Origin: Aquimarina sp. ERC-38
Lineage (GTDB): Bacteria > Bacteroidota > Bacteroidia > Flavobacteriales > Flavobacteriaceae
DNA: 64,000 nucleotides
Direction: 5' to 3'
NCBI RefSeq assembly: GCF_026222555.1
Contig: NZ_CP098511.1
Location: forward strand, 663,501 to 727,500
Shown: positions 54,924 to 63,281 of the stretch, in pieces
How positions within the stretch are numbered: position 1 is the stretch's first letter
Layout of the letters: each line of letters starts with the position of its first letter
The notes under the pieces: generated by a model
Databases searched by the model: none
Seen by the model: the letters and a program-made list of their open reading frames with translations, nothing else
Told to the model about the DNA's origin: nothing
Position numbers and translations under genes: made by a program

Positions 54924-56225
54924 TTAAGTAAGTAAGGTTTCTTGTTGAGAAAAAGTTTTAATAATATCAGATTCGTACGTCTTATAAAATTCAGGGTCAA
55001 AATTTGCCTCTTTTAAATGCTTGATGACATAATCTACATCCATGTTTTCGGTAAGCCAGCGGTCAAAGACCTCATGACGCATCCGGATACCGAAGGTATT
55101 AATTCCTAAAAATTCATTAGTATCATGATTATAGGATACGGTAATACACTTAGTCCGGTCCGGATGCATCCAGTGAAATTGCGACTCGTACGCTTGAGGT
55201 TTTGCAAATACCCACCCGTAAGTTTGATATTCGATGTCTAAAAATTTAGCGCTATTAAACCAATGTCCAGGCTTATATTCAATACGGTTACCACAAATAG
55301 TCTGTGCTACGGTTTCTCCCATCATCCTACCGGTATACCATACCGCTTCAATAGGTCTTCTTAACCCAATACCTTCGTGTTGCTCCGCACAATCTCCGAT
55401 CGCGTATACATTAGGTAAATTAGTTTCCAGAAACCGGTTTACTTTTACCCCTCTTCCTAACTCAAGTTCAGATCCTTTTAAGAAATCAATGTTTGGTGAA
55501 ACTCCGGCAGTTAATCCCACTACTTCGCAATCAATAATCTCCCCGGTTTCTGCAATCTCGATAGCTTTTACCCTACCCGATCCGTCGTCAATAATCTGCT
55601 TTAAATTCACTCCCAGTCGTAAATCAATATGGTGGCTTCGTATATGCTCGTTAATCATTTCGCTTTCGCCGGCAGGCAATACCCCGTTCCAGAAACTGTC
55701 CTCCCGAACCAGAAAAGTTACTTCGATATCTCGGGTACGTAACATTTCTGCCAACTCAATCCCGATAAGCCCACCCCCTACAATGACTGCTCTTTTACAA
55801 ACTTTATTAGTAGGAGCGTATTTTTCTAATTTTTCCAGGTCTTGTTTGTGGTACATTCCTAAAGTACCTTCCAGATCCTGTCCCGGCCATCCGAATTTAT
55901 TGGGTTTTGAACCCACTGCAATGATCAAACTGGTATAAGACAAACGATCTCCGGATTTTAAAATTACTTCCCGTGAGGTAGCATCAACTCCGGTAACTCT
56001 TCCTTTCTTTAGGTCAATCCTGTTTTTTTCCCAGAACCAATTTTCATAAGGTTGGGTATGCTCAAATTTCATATGCCCCATATACACATACATTAAAGCC
56101 GTACGAGAAAAAAAGAAATCTGTCTCGTCCGAAATAATGGTGATTTGCTGGTCAGAAAGTTTACGGATGTGCCGGGCAGCGGTTACCCCCGATATTCCGT
56201 TTCCAATAATAATGGTATGTTGCAT
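54924..56225 (-). CDS. FAD-dependent NAD(P)-type oxidoreductase
   Basis: 433 residues of the pyridine nucleotide-disulfide reductase fold, class without redox-disulfide Cys. FAD motif IIGNGISGVTAARHI (5-19), NAD(P) motif VIVGGGLIGIELAEML (about 147-162), and the second FAD motif NVYAIGDCAEQ (about 275-285). Related to NirB- and rubredoxin-reductase-like flavoproteins. The C-terminal domain (about 330-433) is unlike glutathione reductase. First gene of a two-gene operon with the membrane ferredoxin, and divergent from the DUF547 gene, so it likely supplies electrons to that protein. Confidence 0.88.
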   Translation of the reverse strand: MQHTIIIGNGISGVTAARHIRKLSDQQITIISDETDFFFSRTALMYVYMGHMKFEHTQPYENWFWEKNRIDLKKGRVTGVDATSREVILKSGDRLSYTSLIIAVGSKPNKFGWPGQDLEGTLGMYHKQDLEKLEKYAPTNKVCKRAVIVGGGLIGIELAEMLRTRDIEVTFLVREDSFWNGVLPAGESEMINEHIRSHHIDLRLGVNLKQIIDDGSGRVKAIEIAETGEIIDCEVVGLTAGVSPNIDFLKGSELELGRGVKVNRFLETNLPNVYAIGDCAEQHEGIGLRRPIEAVWYTGRMMGETVAQTICGNRIEYKPGHWFNSAKFLDIEYQTYGWVFAKPQAYESQFHWMHPDRTKCITVSYNHDTNEFLGINTFGIRMRHEVFDRWLTENMDVDYVIKHLKEANFDPEFYKTYESDIIKTFSQQETLLT

Positions 56226-56487
56226 GATCTATAATTTAATCCAAATGCTCGGTTTGTTAACTCTATGTCGCTATTAAAGATAATAACTTAACACGCTCCT
56301 ATAATTTAGATTGATTCTAAAATCCCAAAGATTTGTAAGAAAAAATGAGTAAGCCGACTTTGCGCGTACCTATAGTAACGCATTACCATAAAATTTTTAT
56401 GCTAAAAATGTGTAAGTAAGAAAACTACTGAACGACTTAGCTGAAGAATAAAACTAGTAAAACAACCTTTTTAATTAAATATATCTT

Positions 56488-57198
56488 ATGAAAACTCTAA
56501 TCACTTATTTCCTGGTAATCTTTGGTTTACAGCTAAGCCTTGGACAAACCACTTCCTTTTTTAAACAATCAGATGCTTTTTTTGCTAAATACGTTAAAAA
56601 TGGTAAAGTAGATTATAGTGCCATCAAAAACAATCCGGAAGAATTAGATGCTATCCTAAAAATAGCTGCCACTACTGATTTAAGTAACGCAGATGATGCC
56701 ACTTTTAAAGCTTTCCATATTAATGCTTATAATCTATATGTAATTAAAGGAGTGTTGCAAAAATATCCGGTAAAATCACCTCTGGATATTAAAGGCTTTT
56801 TTGAAAAGAAAACATACACCGTTGCCGGAAAAGATATGACCTTAAACGCTTTGGAAAATAAAGTATTACGTAAAAAATATCCGAACGAACCCAGATTTCA
56901 CTTTGCGCTTGTCTGTGGTGGGTTAGGATGTCCTCCAATCATCTCAGAAGCTTATACTCCTGAAAAATTAGAAGCACAATTACAAAGACAAACAGAAATT
57001 GCTTTAAATAATCCTTCTTTTATCAAAGTGAATGGAAAAAAAGCACAAATTTCTCAAATCTTCGAATGGTATAAAGGCGATTTTACTAAAAACGGAAATG
57101 AAATCGATTTTATCAATAAATACCGAGAAGAAAAAATACCTGCAGGTAACAGAGTATCCTACTACTCCTACGACTGGACGTTAAACGATACCAAATAA
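56488..57198 (+). CDS. DUF547 domain-containing secreted protein
   Basis: 236 residues. Signal peptide ending LSLGQTT. DUF547 spans the mature part: KAFHINAYNLYVIKGVL (about 70-86), FHFALVCGGLGCPPI (about 131-145) with its family Cys pair, and QISQIFEWYKGDF. The family has a papain-like/transglutaminase-type fold by some analyses but no established reaction. It faces the FAD/ferredoxin pair and is followed 33 bases later by a barrel gene, suggesting an exported function coupled to both. Confidence 0.9.
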   Translation: MKTLITYFLVIFGLQLSLGQTTSFFKQSDAFFAKYVKNGKVDYSAIKNNPEELDAILKIAATTDLSNADDATFKAFHINAYNLYVIKGVLQKYPVKSPLDIKGFFEKKTYTVAGKDMTLNALENKVLRKKYPNEPRFHFALVCGGLGCPPIISEAYTPEKLEAQLQRQTEIALNNPSFIKVNGKKAQISQIFEWYKGDFTKNGNEIDFINKYREEKIPAGNRVSYYSYDWTLNDTK

Positions 57199-57230
57199 AA
57201 AAACACCAACTTTATTTAAATTAAAAGAAT

Positions 57231-58139
57231 ATGAAAACAATAAAAAGATTTTCAACGCTACTCCTATGTGCAATTTTATCAATGCCACTGGTAGCCCAGG
57301 AAGAAGAAACAGGAACTACGAACATCCAGGAATTTACCCCCTCTAAGTTATTACGAAAAGGGCAATGGGATATTAAATTTTTTAACGGGTTATATACCCA
57401 AACCAGGGTTGCTGATGATAGTGGAAATATAACTGATGCAGATAGACAAACCTTTTTTACTAATACCAATGAAGTTTATACCGGTGTAAGTGAAAACCGA
57501 AGAATCAATGTAGGGGTTATTTTTCAGGTACGCTCTAACGTCCTTGGCGGAAGTGCCTTAGATGCTTTAAGTTTTAAGAACGATAATGTAACTACCCGAA
57601 GTGGCTTATCTACGATTGCTCCTTCTATTAGGGTACAACCTTTTAAAAATATCAGTAACTTTTCATTTACCAGTTCTTTCTACATTCCTGTTTTTGAAGA
57701 CAAGCCTAGCCCTGTTTTCTTTGATAAACGCAGTTATTTCTGGGAAACCCGATTTTTCTACGATAAAACCTTCGGGGGTAATAAATGGCAACTTTTTACC
57801 CAGGCAGATTTTGGGTATAACTTTGGAGAAAAGAGTGTTGATGCCAGTGAAGACGAAAATTCAGGAGAACGTTTTGCAAACAATAGCCTTTTCTTACCCT
57901 TAAGTGCATTTTTAAGTTATTTCCCTTCAGCTGAATCTACATTGTTTGTGAATGTGCAACAAGCTTTCTTAATTGATTTAGGAAATGATTTTTCACAGAA
58001 TTATACACAGCTAGGTATCGGTGGAAAATACCAGATAACAGAAGTATTAAACCTGGAAGCATCTTACGGAACCTTTGTAAGAGGGAATAGCACAGGTATC
58101 GGACAGACTTTTAGCTTAGGCTTAAGAGCCCTGTTTTAA
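57231..58139 (+). CDS. Outer membrane beta-barrel protein, unknown function
   Basis: 302 residues. Signal ending MPLVAQEEE (about 22-24), then alternating strands typical of 12-strand-like barrels: GQWDIKFFNGLYTQTR, NRRINVGVIFQVRSN, FSFTSSFYIPVFED, GGNKWQLFTQADFGYNFGE, and a C-terminal aromatic FSLGLRALF. I do not recognise a named family. It lies 33 bases after DUF547 and 43 before the GH113-like gene, probably in one transcript. Confidence 0.75.
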   Translation: MKTIKRFSTLLLCAILSMPLVAQEEETGTTNIQEFTPSKLLRKGQWDIKFFNGLYTQTRVADDSGNITDADRQTFFTNTNEVYTGVSENRRINVGVIFQVRSNVLGGSALDALSFKNDNVTTRSGLSTIAPSIRVQPFKNISNFSFTSSFYIPVFEDKPSPVFFDKRSYFWETRFFYDKTFGGNKWQLFTQADFGYNFGEKSVDASEDENSGERFANNSLFLPLSAFLSYFPSAESTLFVNVQQAFLIDLGNDFSQNYTQLGIGGKYQITEVLNLEASYGTFVRGNSTGIGQTFSLGLRALF

Positions 58140-58181
58140 TATAATGAAATAAAATGCGTATTTTCAGCTTTAAAAGATAGG

Positions 58182-59198
58182 TTGAAAAAAGTACTCTACG
58201 TATATCTGTATTTTTGTGTAGTTGCCTGTGCCTCGCAAAACAAATCTTGTGACAAAATAAACGGTGTCAGCTTTGTAGCTTCCCCCCAGGAGATTTTTAA
58301 AGAGCATATACTTCCGGTAAAGCATATAGGGGCCAATTGGGCAGCAGTCATGCCTTTTGGATTTATAAAAGATCTACAGGCTCCTGAGGTACGGTTTAAT
58401 CTGGACCGACAATGGTGGGGGGAACGTTTAGAAGGTACGGAGCGTACAATAGAATTATTACAGGAGAAAGGAATTAAAGTAATGATAAAGCCACAACTCT
58501 GGGTCTGGCACGGTGAATTTACCGGGCATATAGAAATGAAAACAGAAGAAGGCTGGCGTATTCTTGAAAAAACTTATCAAAACTTTATTCTATTGTACGC
58601 AAAAGCCGCCGAAAAATATAAAGTTCCGTTATTTTGTATCGGTACGGAATTACATACGTTTGTTAAAAAAAGACCACAGTTTTGGACGCATCTTATCCGA
58701 AAGATAAAATCAGTATATACCGGAGACTTGACGTATGCAGAGAACTGGGATCAATACCAACATGTTCCCTTTTGGGATCAGATCGATTATATAGGGATTG
58801 ATGCTTACTTTCCGTTATCCGAAAAAGAAACTCCATCGGTAACCGAATTAAACCAGCATTGGCTTCCGCATAAAAATCAGATAAAAGCACTACATAATAC
58901 TTTAAAAAAGCCGATATTGTTTACCGAATACGGGTATCGATCTGTAAGTTATGGAACTAGAGAACCCTGGAAAACAGATAGAAACTCAGATCCGTATAAC
59001 CATGTTTTACAAGAGAATGCGTTAAAGGCTTTATATCAGACTTTCTGGAACGAGCCCTGGTTCTCCGGTGGGTTTTTATGGAAATGGTTTCACAATTATA
59101 CGGAGGCCGGAGGGTTACAGGATAATCGGTTTACCGTTCAGAATAAACCCGCAGAAAAAATAGTTTCAACTCAATATAAACAAAGTGTCTGTAAATAA
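58182..59198 (+). CDS. GH113-like glycosidase lipoprotein (mannanase-type TIM barrel)
   Basis: 338 residues from a TTG start. Lipoprotein signal YLYFCVVACASQNK, Cys near 16. TIM barrel of the GH113 type: NGVSFVASPQEIF, MIKPQLWVWHGEFTG, FCIGTELHTF with acid/base candidate Glu156, IDYIGIDAYFPLSE, and PILFTEYGYRS with nucleophile candidate Glu249, then WFSGGFLWKWFHNYT. GH113 members are beta-mannosidic endo-enzymes, so a mannan-type or manno-oligosaccharide substrate is likely but unproven. It overlaps the Omp85-like gene by 14 bases. Exported to the envelope. Confidence 0.83.
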   Translation: MKKVLYVYLYFCVVACASQNKSCDKINGVSFVASPQEIFKEHILPVKHIGANWAAVMPFGFIKDLQAPEVRFNLDRQWWGERLEGTERTIELLQEKGIKVMIKPQLWVWHGEFTGHIEMKTEEGWRILEKTYQNFILLYAKAAEKYKVPLFCIGTELHTFVKKRPQFWTHLIRKIKSVYTGDLTYAENWDQYQHVPFWDQIDYIGIDAYFPLSEKETPSVTELNQHWLPHKNQIKALHNTLKKPILFTEYGYRSVSYGTREPWKTDRNSDPYNHVLQENALKALYQTFWNEPWFSGGFLWKWFHNYTEAGGLQDNRFTVQNKPAEKIVSTQYKQSVCK

Positions 59199-60453
59199 AT
59201 TTCTACTTATCCTGCTTAGTATCGGATTGAAGACCATATTTGTTTTTGGGCAACAACCTACGGTTTCAAAAATAACCTTTAAAAATGCTAAAAAGAACGA
59301 TCCTGTTTTCTTAAAAAAAATTATAGAAACCAAAGAAGGAAAGGTACTAGATTCCGTACAACTGGCACATGATATCAGAATCCTGGAACGTCTGGCATCC
59401 GTAGCTTCGGCTGAGTATGAAGTTTTAGCCACAGGTCAAAACACAGAAGTAGTTTATAACCTGATTGAAAATTTTACCTTAATCCCCAGTGCCAACGTAT
59501 ATACTACTAATAACGACGAATTTGCTTTCCGGGCAGGGGTAAAAGAATTTAATTTATTTAGAAGAAATATCCAGTTTGGCGGGTTTTTTCAACGTGATAT
59601 TTTTAATTCATTTAATATAGGAGTACAAGCCCCTAGCCTTTTTCGTCACAATCTGGGTTTATCTCTTATCTATCAGGATTTGTCCACTCTAGAACCCGTA
59701 TTTTTAGATACAGGTGATGCGGATTATAAATATAATAATGTCTCCCTGGAGGCATTGGCACTGTATCAATTGAATTTTTTACACCGTATTGAAATCGGAG
59801 GTAGTATTTTTCAAGAGAATTACACCTATCAATCGGGAGCAGTAGATCCTAATGTTCCTCAAGAACTAAAAGTAGATAAGCACCTTCTGAAATTGGTATA
59901 TGAATACAGTAATTTGGATTTTGAATACTTCTATGTTTCCGGATTTAAAAGTATTTTAAATTTTCAATACGTAGGGAGTAGTAATGCTACCTTACCGGAT
60001 TTTCTTATCGGGTGGAACGATTTTCTTTTCTACAAACGTTTGGGTTTAAAAGGTAATTGGGCTTCTCGAATCCGGGCAGGACTTGCTACAAATGCCGATA
60101 GCCCATTTGCTCCTTTTGCCGTTGATAATAACCTAAACATCAGGGGGGTTGGAAATACTATTGACCGGGGTACCGGAGTGATCGTCATAAATACGGAATA
60201 CCGACGTACCATATTTGAGAAAAAATGGTTTGTTTTACAATCCAATATTTTTGTAGATGCAGGAAGCTGGCGTAATCCGGGAGGAGATTTAAGTGATTTC
60301 GGAGATGATCAAAACTTTAGGGTTTATCCTGGTATAGGCCTTCGTTTTATGCACAAACGTGTTTTTAATGCTATTTTTAGGATCGATTATGGCTATGGAG
60401 TCACTAAGAACGCGACCCGCGGATTAGTTTTAGGGATTGGTCAGTATTTTTAG
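59185..60453 (+). CDS. Omp85/BamA-like outer membrane protein with one POTRA
   Basis: 422 residues from GTG 59185. Signal ending FVFGQQP. A single POTRA-like domain (about 23-95; VSKITFKNAKKNDPVFLKK, VLDSVQLAHDIRILERLASV) precedes a 16-strand-like barrel with the Omp85 loop NLNIRGVGNTIDRGTGVI (RG motif near residue 315), and the C-terminal aromatic LGIGQYF. BamA and TamA have several POTRAs; the single one suggests a special member such as a lipoprotein or peptide exporter. Its coupling with the preceding glycosidase is notable. Confidence 0.8.
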   Translation: MSVNKFLLILLSIGLKTIFVFGQQPTVSKITFKNAKKNDPVFLKKIIETKEGKVLDSVQLAHDIRILERLASVASAEYEVLATGQNTEVVYNLIENFTLIPSANVYTTNNDEFAFRAGVKEFNLFRRNIQFGGFFQRDIFNSFNIGVQAPSLFRHNLGLSLIYQDLSTLEPVFLDTGDADYKYNNVSLEALALYQLNFLHRIEIGGSIFQENYTYQSGAVDPNVPQELKVDKHLLKLVYEYSNLDFEYFYVSGFKSILNFQYVGSSNATLPDFLIGWNDFLFYKRLGLKGNWASRIRAGLATNADSPFAPFAVDNNLNIRGVGNTIDRGTGVIVINTEYRRTIFEKKWFVLQSNIFVDAGSWRNPGGDLSDFGDDQNFRVYPGIGLRFMHKRVFNAIFRIDYGYGVTKNATRGLVLGIGQYF

Positions 60454-60584
60454 ATTTCGATAAATTTTTAAAAAGAAATAGTAATGTCTGGGTAAGATTC
60501 AAAACCGCTATCGCTTCTAGAATCAGGAACCAAGACTAATTAGTATGACACTGAAAATCAATATTATAGAATTGTTATTGGAAG

Positions 60585-60710
60585 GTATACAACAAATTTC
60601 CGGTTTTGCTGATAACTTGATTTTTTCAGAAATAAAAGCTCAGTAAAATCTAGAAATTTTGGAAATTGAAAAATTATAAAAATCTCTATTTATGGAAATT
60701 TGTCTCACAC
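60585..60710. mobile_element. MITE-like 126-base element, copy 1
   Basis: Direct repeat of the element at 61055-61180, the same length. The ends are degraded inverted repeats: GTATACAACAAATTTCC against the complement of GGAAATTTGTCTCACAC. The core TTTTGGAAATTGAAAAAT and the following TATAAAAATCTCTATTTATG are identical in both copies. Confidence 0.75.
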
Positions 60711-60751
60711 CCGGGAGCCTTTTAACTTTTTATAATGATCATCTTTTAACA

Positions 60752-60886
60752 ATGAGGCTGTCTAAAAAGTATATTAAACTTTAAAATGTCAGTCTGAGCT
60801 TGTCGAAGATATTTTGAAAATCAATAAGTTGAAGACTTCGACAGGCTCAGTTTGACAACGTGAGGTTACTTTTTAGACAGCCTCAT
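60752..60886. mobile_element. MITE-like element with 20-base perfect inverted ends
   Basis: 135 bases. ATGAGGCTGTCTAAAAAGTA (60752-60771) is perfectly inverted at 60867-60886. Inside is a second inverted pair, TGAGCTTGTCGAAG and CTTCGACAGGCTCA, near-exact. GAGGCTGTCT ends occur on several IS families in Bacteroidota, so a transposase elsewhere could mobilise it. Flanking target duplication is not certain; at most AT. Confidence 0.82.
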
Positions 60887-60896
60887 ATATTATCTA

Positions 60897-61004
60897 TTAT
60901 CTATCGTAATACTCCCCAAAATTAAAGGAAATCCCGAATCGTAGCGTACCTTCTAACAGGTTATTCGTACTACCCGCATTGAATAAGGCAGTAACAAATG
61001 AGTT
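60897..61004 (-). pseudogene. 3' remnant of an outer membrane barrel gene
   Basis: On the minus strand about 36 codons ending in TAA at 60897-60899 read SFVTALFNAG, then TLRFGISFNFGEYYDR, the typical end of a large beta-barrel (SusC-like or autotransporter-like). No start or upstream body remains. It lies between two mobile elements. Confidence 0.65.
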
Positions 61005-61019
61005 ACAAGTAACTATTAA

Positions 61020-61050
61020 GACCCCAAAGGTTTCCAAAACCTTTGGGGTC
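61020..61050. repeat. Perfect 14-base hairpin, terminator-like
   Basis: GACCCCAAAGGTTT (61020-61033) and AAACCTTTGGGGTC (61037-61050) with a CCA loop. No T-run follows on the plus strand; on the minus strand it reads TCTTAATAG. It shares its core with the terminator at 1261-1289, so it may be a stranded terminator. Confidence 0.7.
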
Positions 61051-61054
61051 TTGG

Positions 61055-61180
61055 GTGTACGACAAATTTTCAGTTTTACTGATAACTTGATTTTTTCAGG
61101 AACAAAAACTCAATAAAATCAAGAAATTTTGGAAATTGAAAAATTATAAAAATCTCTATTTATGGAAATTTGTCGTACAC
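61055..61180. mobile_element. MITE-like 126-base element, copy 2
   Basis: Same element as 60585-60710 but with intact ends: GTGTACGACAAATTT inverted as AAATTTGTCGTACAC, a perfect 15-base terminal inverted repeat. No coding capacity. Target duplication not determined. Confidence 0.82.
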
Positions 61181-61462
61181 TCTTATTGGATCTAGCTTAG
61201 AATAGATAATTCTAATTCACAAAAATTAACTCCATCTCCAGCCCTTCCCGAAGGGAAGGTAGCTAAAAATCCTTTTCTTTAGAAAGGATTTAGGATAGGA
61301 TAGATAGCTGTAAATAAAATAGTTGGGTCAATTTTGGTACACCAACAATATTATAAGCTAAAGCTTAAACTTTTAGATAACCATTTTTTAGTTCCAGAAA
61401 AATAAAACCAGTGCAGCTTGCTTGTTAGTATATTCAACTTTACAAGAAGCACGGTCTAAAGG

Positions 61463-62431
61463 TTAACAACATCCGCCTCCGTCGTAGTGAAAGGTAGATT
61501 CGCTGATATAAATATCGTTTCGATCTAAATTTTGTAATGCTTTTGCCGTTTTATCGCAAACTGCCAAAGGTTGGTTTTTTAACAACACATGACCTTTTTG
61601 ATCATCAAAATAATCATCAGCGCCATAATAGATAGCGGCTTTACCGGTAAAAACACAAGGACCATCTTCCGGCATTGGGTCTTTGATTGCTGCCACTTCA
61701 ATAGATTCAATATAAATTAATTCATCCGTATCGTAGTGCTGCGGGTCTAAAATTCGATAAGGTTTACGTGCCCGGATTTCGATAGTGCCAAAGCCTACGT
61801 CGGTCAGGGCTTTTACATATTCGTTAATCGGCAAACTACCACTTAAGCATAAAGCCCGTAAACGTTCGTCATTTCGCAACGCATCATTCATTGGTTGCTC
61901 GCAAGTTGGGTCACTCATGACCAAACGTCCGTGAGGTTTTAACACCCGATACATTTCTTCGATTGCTTTCTTTAATTCTTCCGCTTTAAAAATATTAAAC
62001 AAGCAATTTTGAGCTGCTACATCTACACTATTATCTTCTACCGGAAGGTTCAGAGCATCTCCGTATTTTAAATCTACAAAGTCACTTTGAAACCAGTCAT
62101 TTTGTGCTTCGGCTTCTTTAAAATTTTTACGGGAAGCATCCAGCATTTCCTGAACTACATCTACTCCGATCACCCCTGCTTTTTGACGGGAGAAATACGA
62201 AAATTGTAATAATTCCATTCCGCCCCCAACGCCTACATACAATATTCTTGGGGAATTAGTCAGGTCTCTTGCGTTTACCGTACTCCCGCACCCATAATTC
62301 ATTTCCTGCATAATCTTAGGAATACTCAATCCAGGGAGTTCCCAGATTGGATTGGTAGTACAACACAATCCTACATCGGGGGTCAATGCTGCTTCTTTAT
62401 ACACATCATGTGTGGTATCAAGATAACTCAT
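61463..62431 (-). CDS. arsM: Arsenite methyltransferase ArsM, arsenosugar-biosynthesis type
   Basis: 322 residues. SAM-binding VGVGGGMELLQFSY (about 66-79), GVDVVQEMLDASRKNF, DVAAQNCLFNIF, and VMSDPTCEQPMNDAL; Cys in GLCCTTN (about 21-27), YGCGS (near 48) and the C-terminal DGGGCC. The Cys-Cys C-terminus and N-terminal CC mark the arsenosugar-associated ArsM subgroup, which methylates arsenite to mono- and dimethyl species with SAM and thiols. It is 10 bases downstream of the purine nucleoside phosphorylase gene, with which it shares the same route in characterised clusters. The radical-SAM partner ArsS is not in the window. Confidence 0.88.
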   Translation of the reverse strand: MSYLDTTHDVYKEAALTPDVGLCCTTNPIWELPGLSIPKIMQEMNYGCGSTVNARDLTNSPRILYVGVGGGMELLQFSYFSRQKAGVIGVDVVQEMLDASRKNFKEAEAQNDWFQSDFVDLKYGDALNLPVEDNSVDVAAQNCLFNIFKAEELKKAIEEMYRVLKPHGRLVMSDPTCEQPMNDALRNDERLRALCLSGSLPINEYVKALTDVGFGTIEIRARKPYRILDPQHYDTDELIYIESIEVAAIKDPMPEDGPCVFTGKAAIYYGADDYFDDQKGHVLLKNQPLAVCDKTAKALQNLDRNDIYISESTFHYDGGGCC

Positions 62432-62441
62432 AACTTTATTT

Positions 62442-63263
62442 TTAGCTTAAAGAAAAACTTTTAATCACTTGTTTGAATAATAAAATCATATCCGGCTCCG
62501 CCTTTGCTGCCATGGCCATGATTTCGTTAATATCAATAGGTTTCAGGTTGTCCGGATCACATTCGTCCGTAAGTACGGATATAGCCACTACCGGAAGATC
62601 CAGGTGATTGGCCACAATTACTTCGGGAACCGTACTCATACCTACTGCATCTGCACCAATGATTTTTAAATATCGGTATTCAGCTTTGGTTTCTAATTGC
62701 GGACCAACGACAGAGGCGTAGACCCCACGGTGCAGCGTTACCTGATGCGAATCTGCAATACTTATAATTTCTTCCCGAAGTTTTTTATCATACGGGTCAC
62801 TCATATCCGTGAACCGGGAACCCAGTTGTTCCACTCCTTTAAAAGCTAGCGGAGAGCCTCCTTGTAAATTGATATGATCTTCAATTAACATCAGTTCCCC
62901 TTTATTAAAATTGAGGTTCACAGCTCCAGCTGCATTAGAAACTAATAAACTTTGAATACCTAATGCTTTCATCACCCGTACCGGATAGGTTACATCTTGG
63001 GTAGTATAGCCCTCATATAAATGAAAGCGACCTTGCATCACAACTACTTTTACACCTTCAATTTCTCCGTAAATCAGCTTTCCTTTATGAAATTCAACGG
63101 TAGCCGTAGGAAAATTAGGAATGTGATTATAGCTTACCTCTGCTTTAATATCAATTTCATCAATAAATTGACCTAAACCCGTTCCTAAAATGATTCCGAT
63201 CTGGGGGGAATCAAATCCCTTTTGTTTTAAGTAATCTGCAGTTTCCTCAATGTATTTAATCAT
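62442..63263 (-). CDS. Purine nucleoside phosphorylase
   Basis: 273 residues of the trimeric PNP (MTAP/PNP) family. Motifs: GIILGTGLGQFIDEI, QGRFHLYEGYTTQDVTYP (about 75-92), LLVSNAAGAVNLNF, GPQLETKAEYRYL (about 185-197), and GADAVGMSTVPEVIVANH. It cleaves purine nucleosides with phosphate. Next to arsM it may also act on dimethylarsinoyl-adenosine, the step giving the arsenosugar ribose. Ordinary salvage use is equally possible. Start at ATG 63263; the preceding gene is 18 bases away. Confidence 0.92.
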   Translation of the reverse strand: MIKYIEETADYLKQKGFDSPQIGIILGTGLGQFIDEIDIKAEVSYNHIPNFPTATVEFHKGKLIYGEIEGVKVVVMQGRFHLYEGYTTQDVTYPVRVMKALGIQSLLVSNAAGAVNLNFNKGELMLIEDHINLQGGSPLAFKGVEQLGSRFTDMSDPYDKKLREEIISIADSHQVTLHRGVYASVVGPQLETKAEYRYLKIIGADAVGMSTVPEVIVANHLDLPVVAISVLTDECDPDNLKPIDINEIMAMAAKAEPDMILLFKQVIKSFSLS

Positions 63264-63281
63264 GTAATCCTAACCAATATT

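Larger units (their letters stand above)
60454..61462. other. Gene-free kilobase made of repeats and debris
   Basis: No intact gene. From left to right: a 126-base repeat, a 135-base MITE-like element, a barrel-gene remnant, a perfect hairpin, the second 126-base repeat, and two hairpins at 61243-61259 (CCTTCCC/GGGAAGG) and 61267-61291 (AAATCCTTT/AAAGGATTT). The remaining ~170 bases before the arsM stop show nothing. Confidence 0.8.

Noticed and set aside
55234..55938. Long plus-strand open frame opposite the FAD oxidoreductase
   Set aside because: It is the antisense shadow of a well-conserved flavoprotein and resembles no protein family.
61463..62431. ArsM-like protein as ubiquinone or sterol methyltransferase
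   Set aside because: N-terminal CC, the YGCGS Cys and the C-terminal GGGCC are typical of arsenic methyltransferases and absent from those families.
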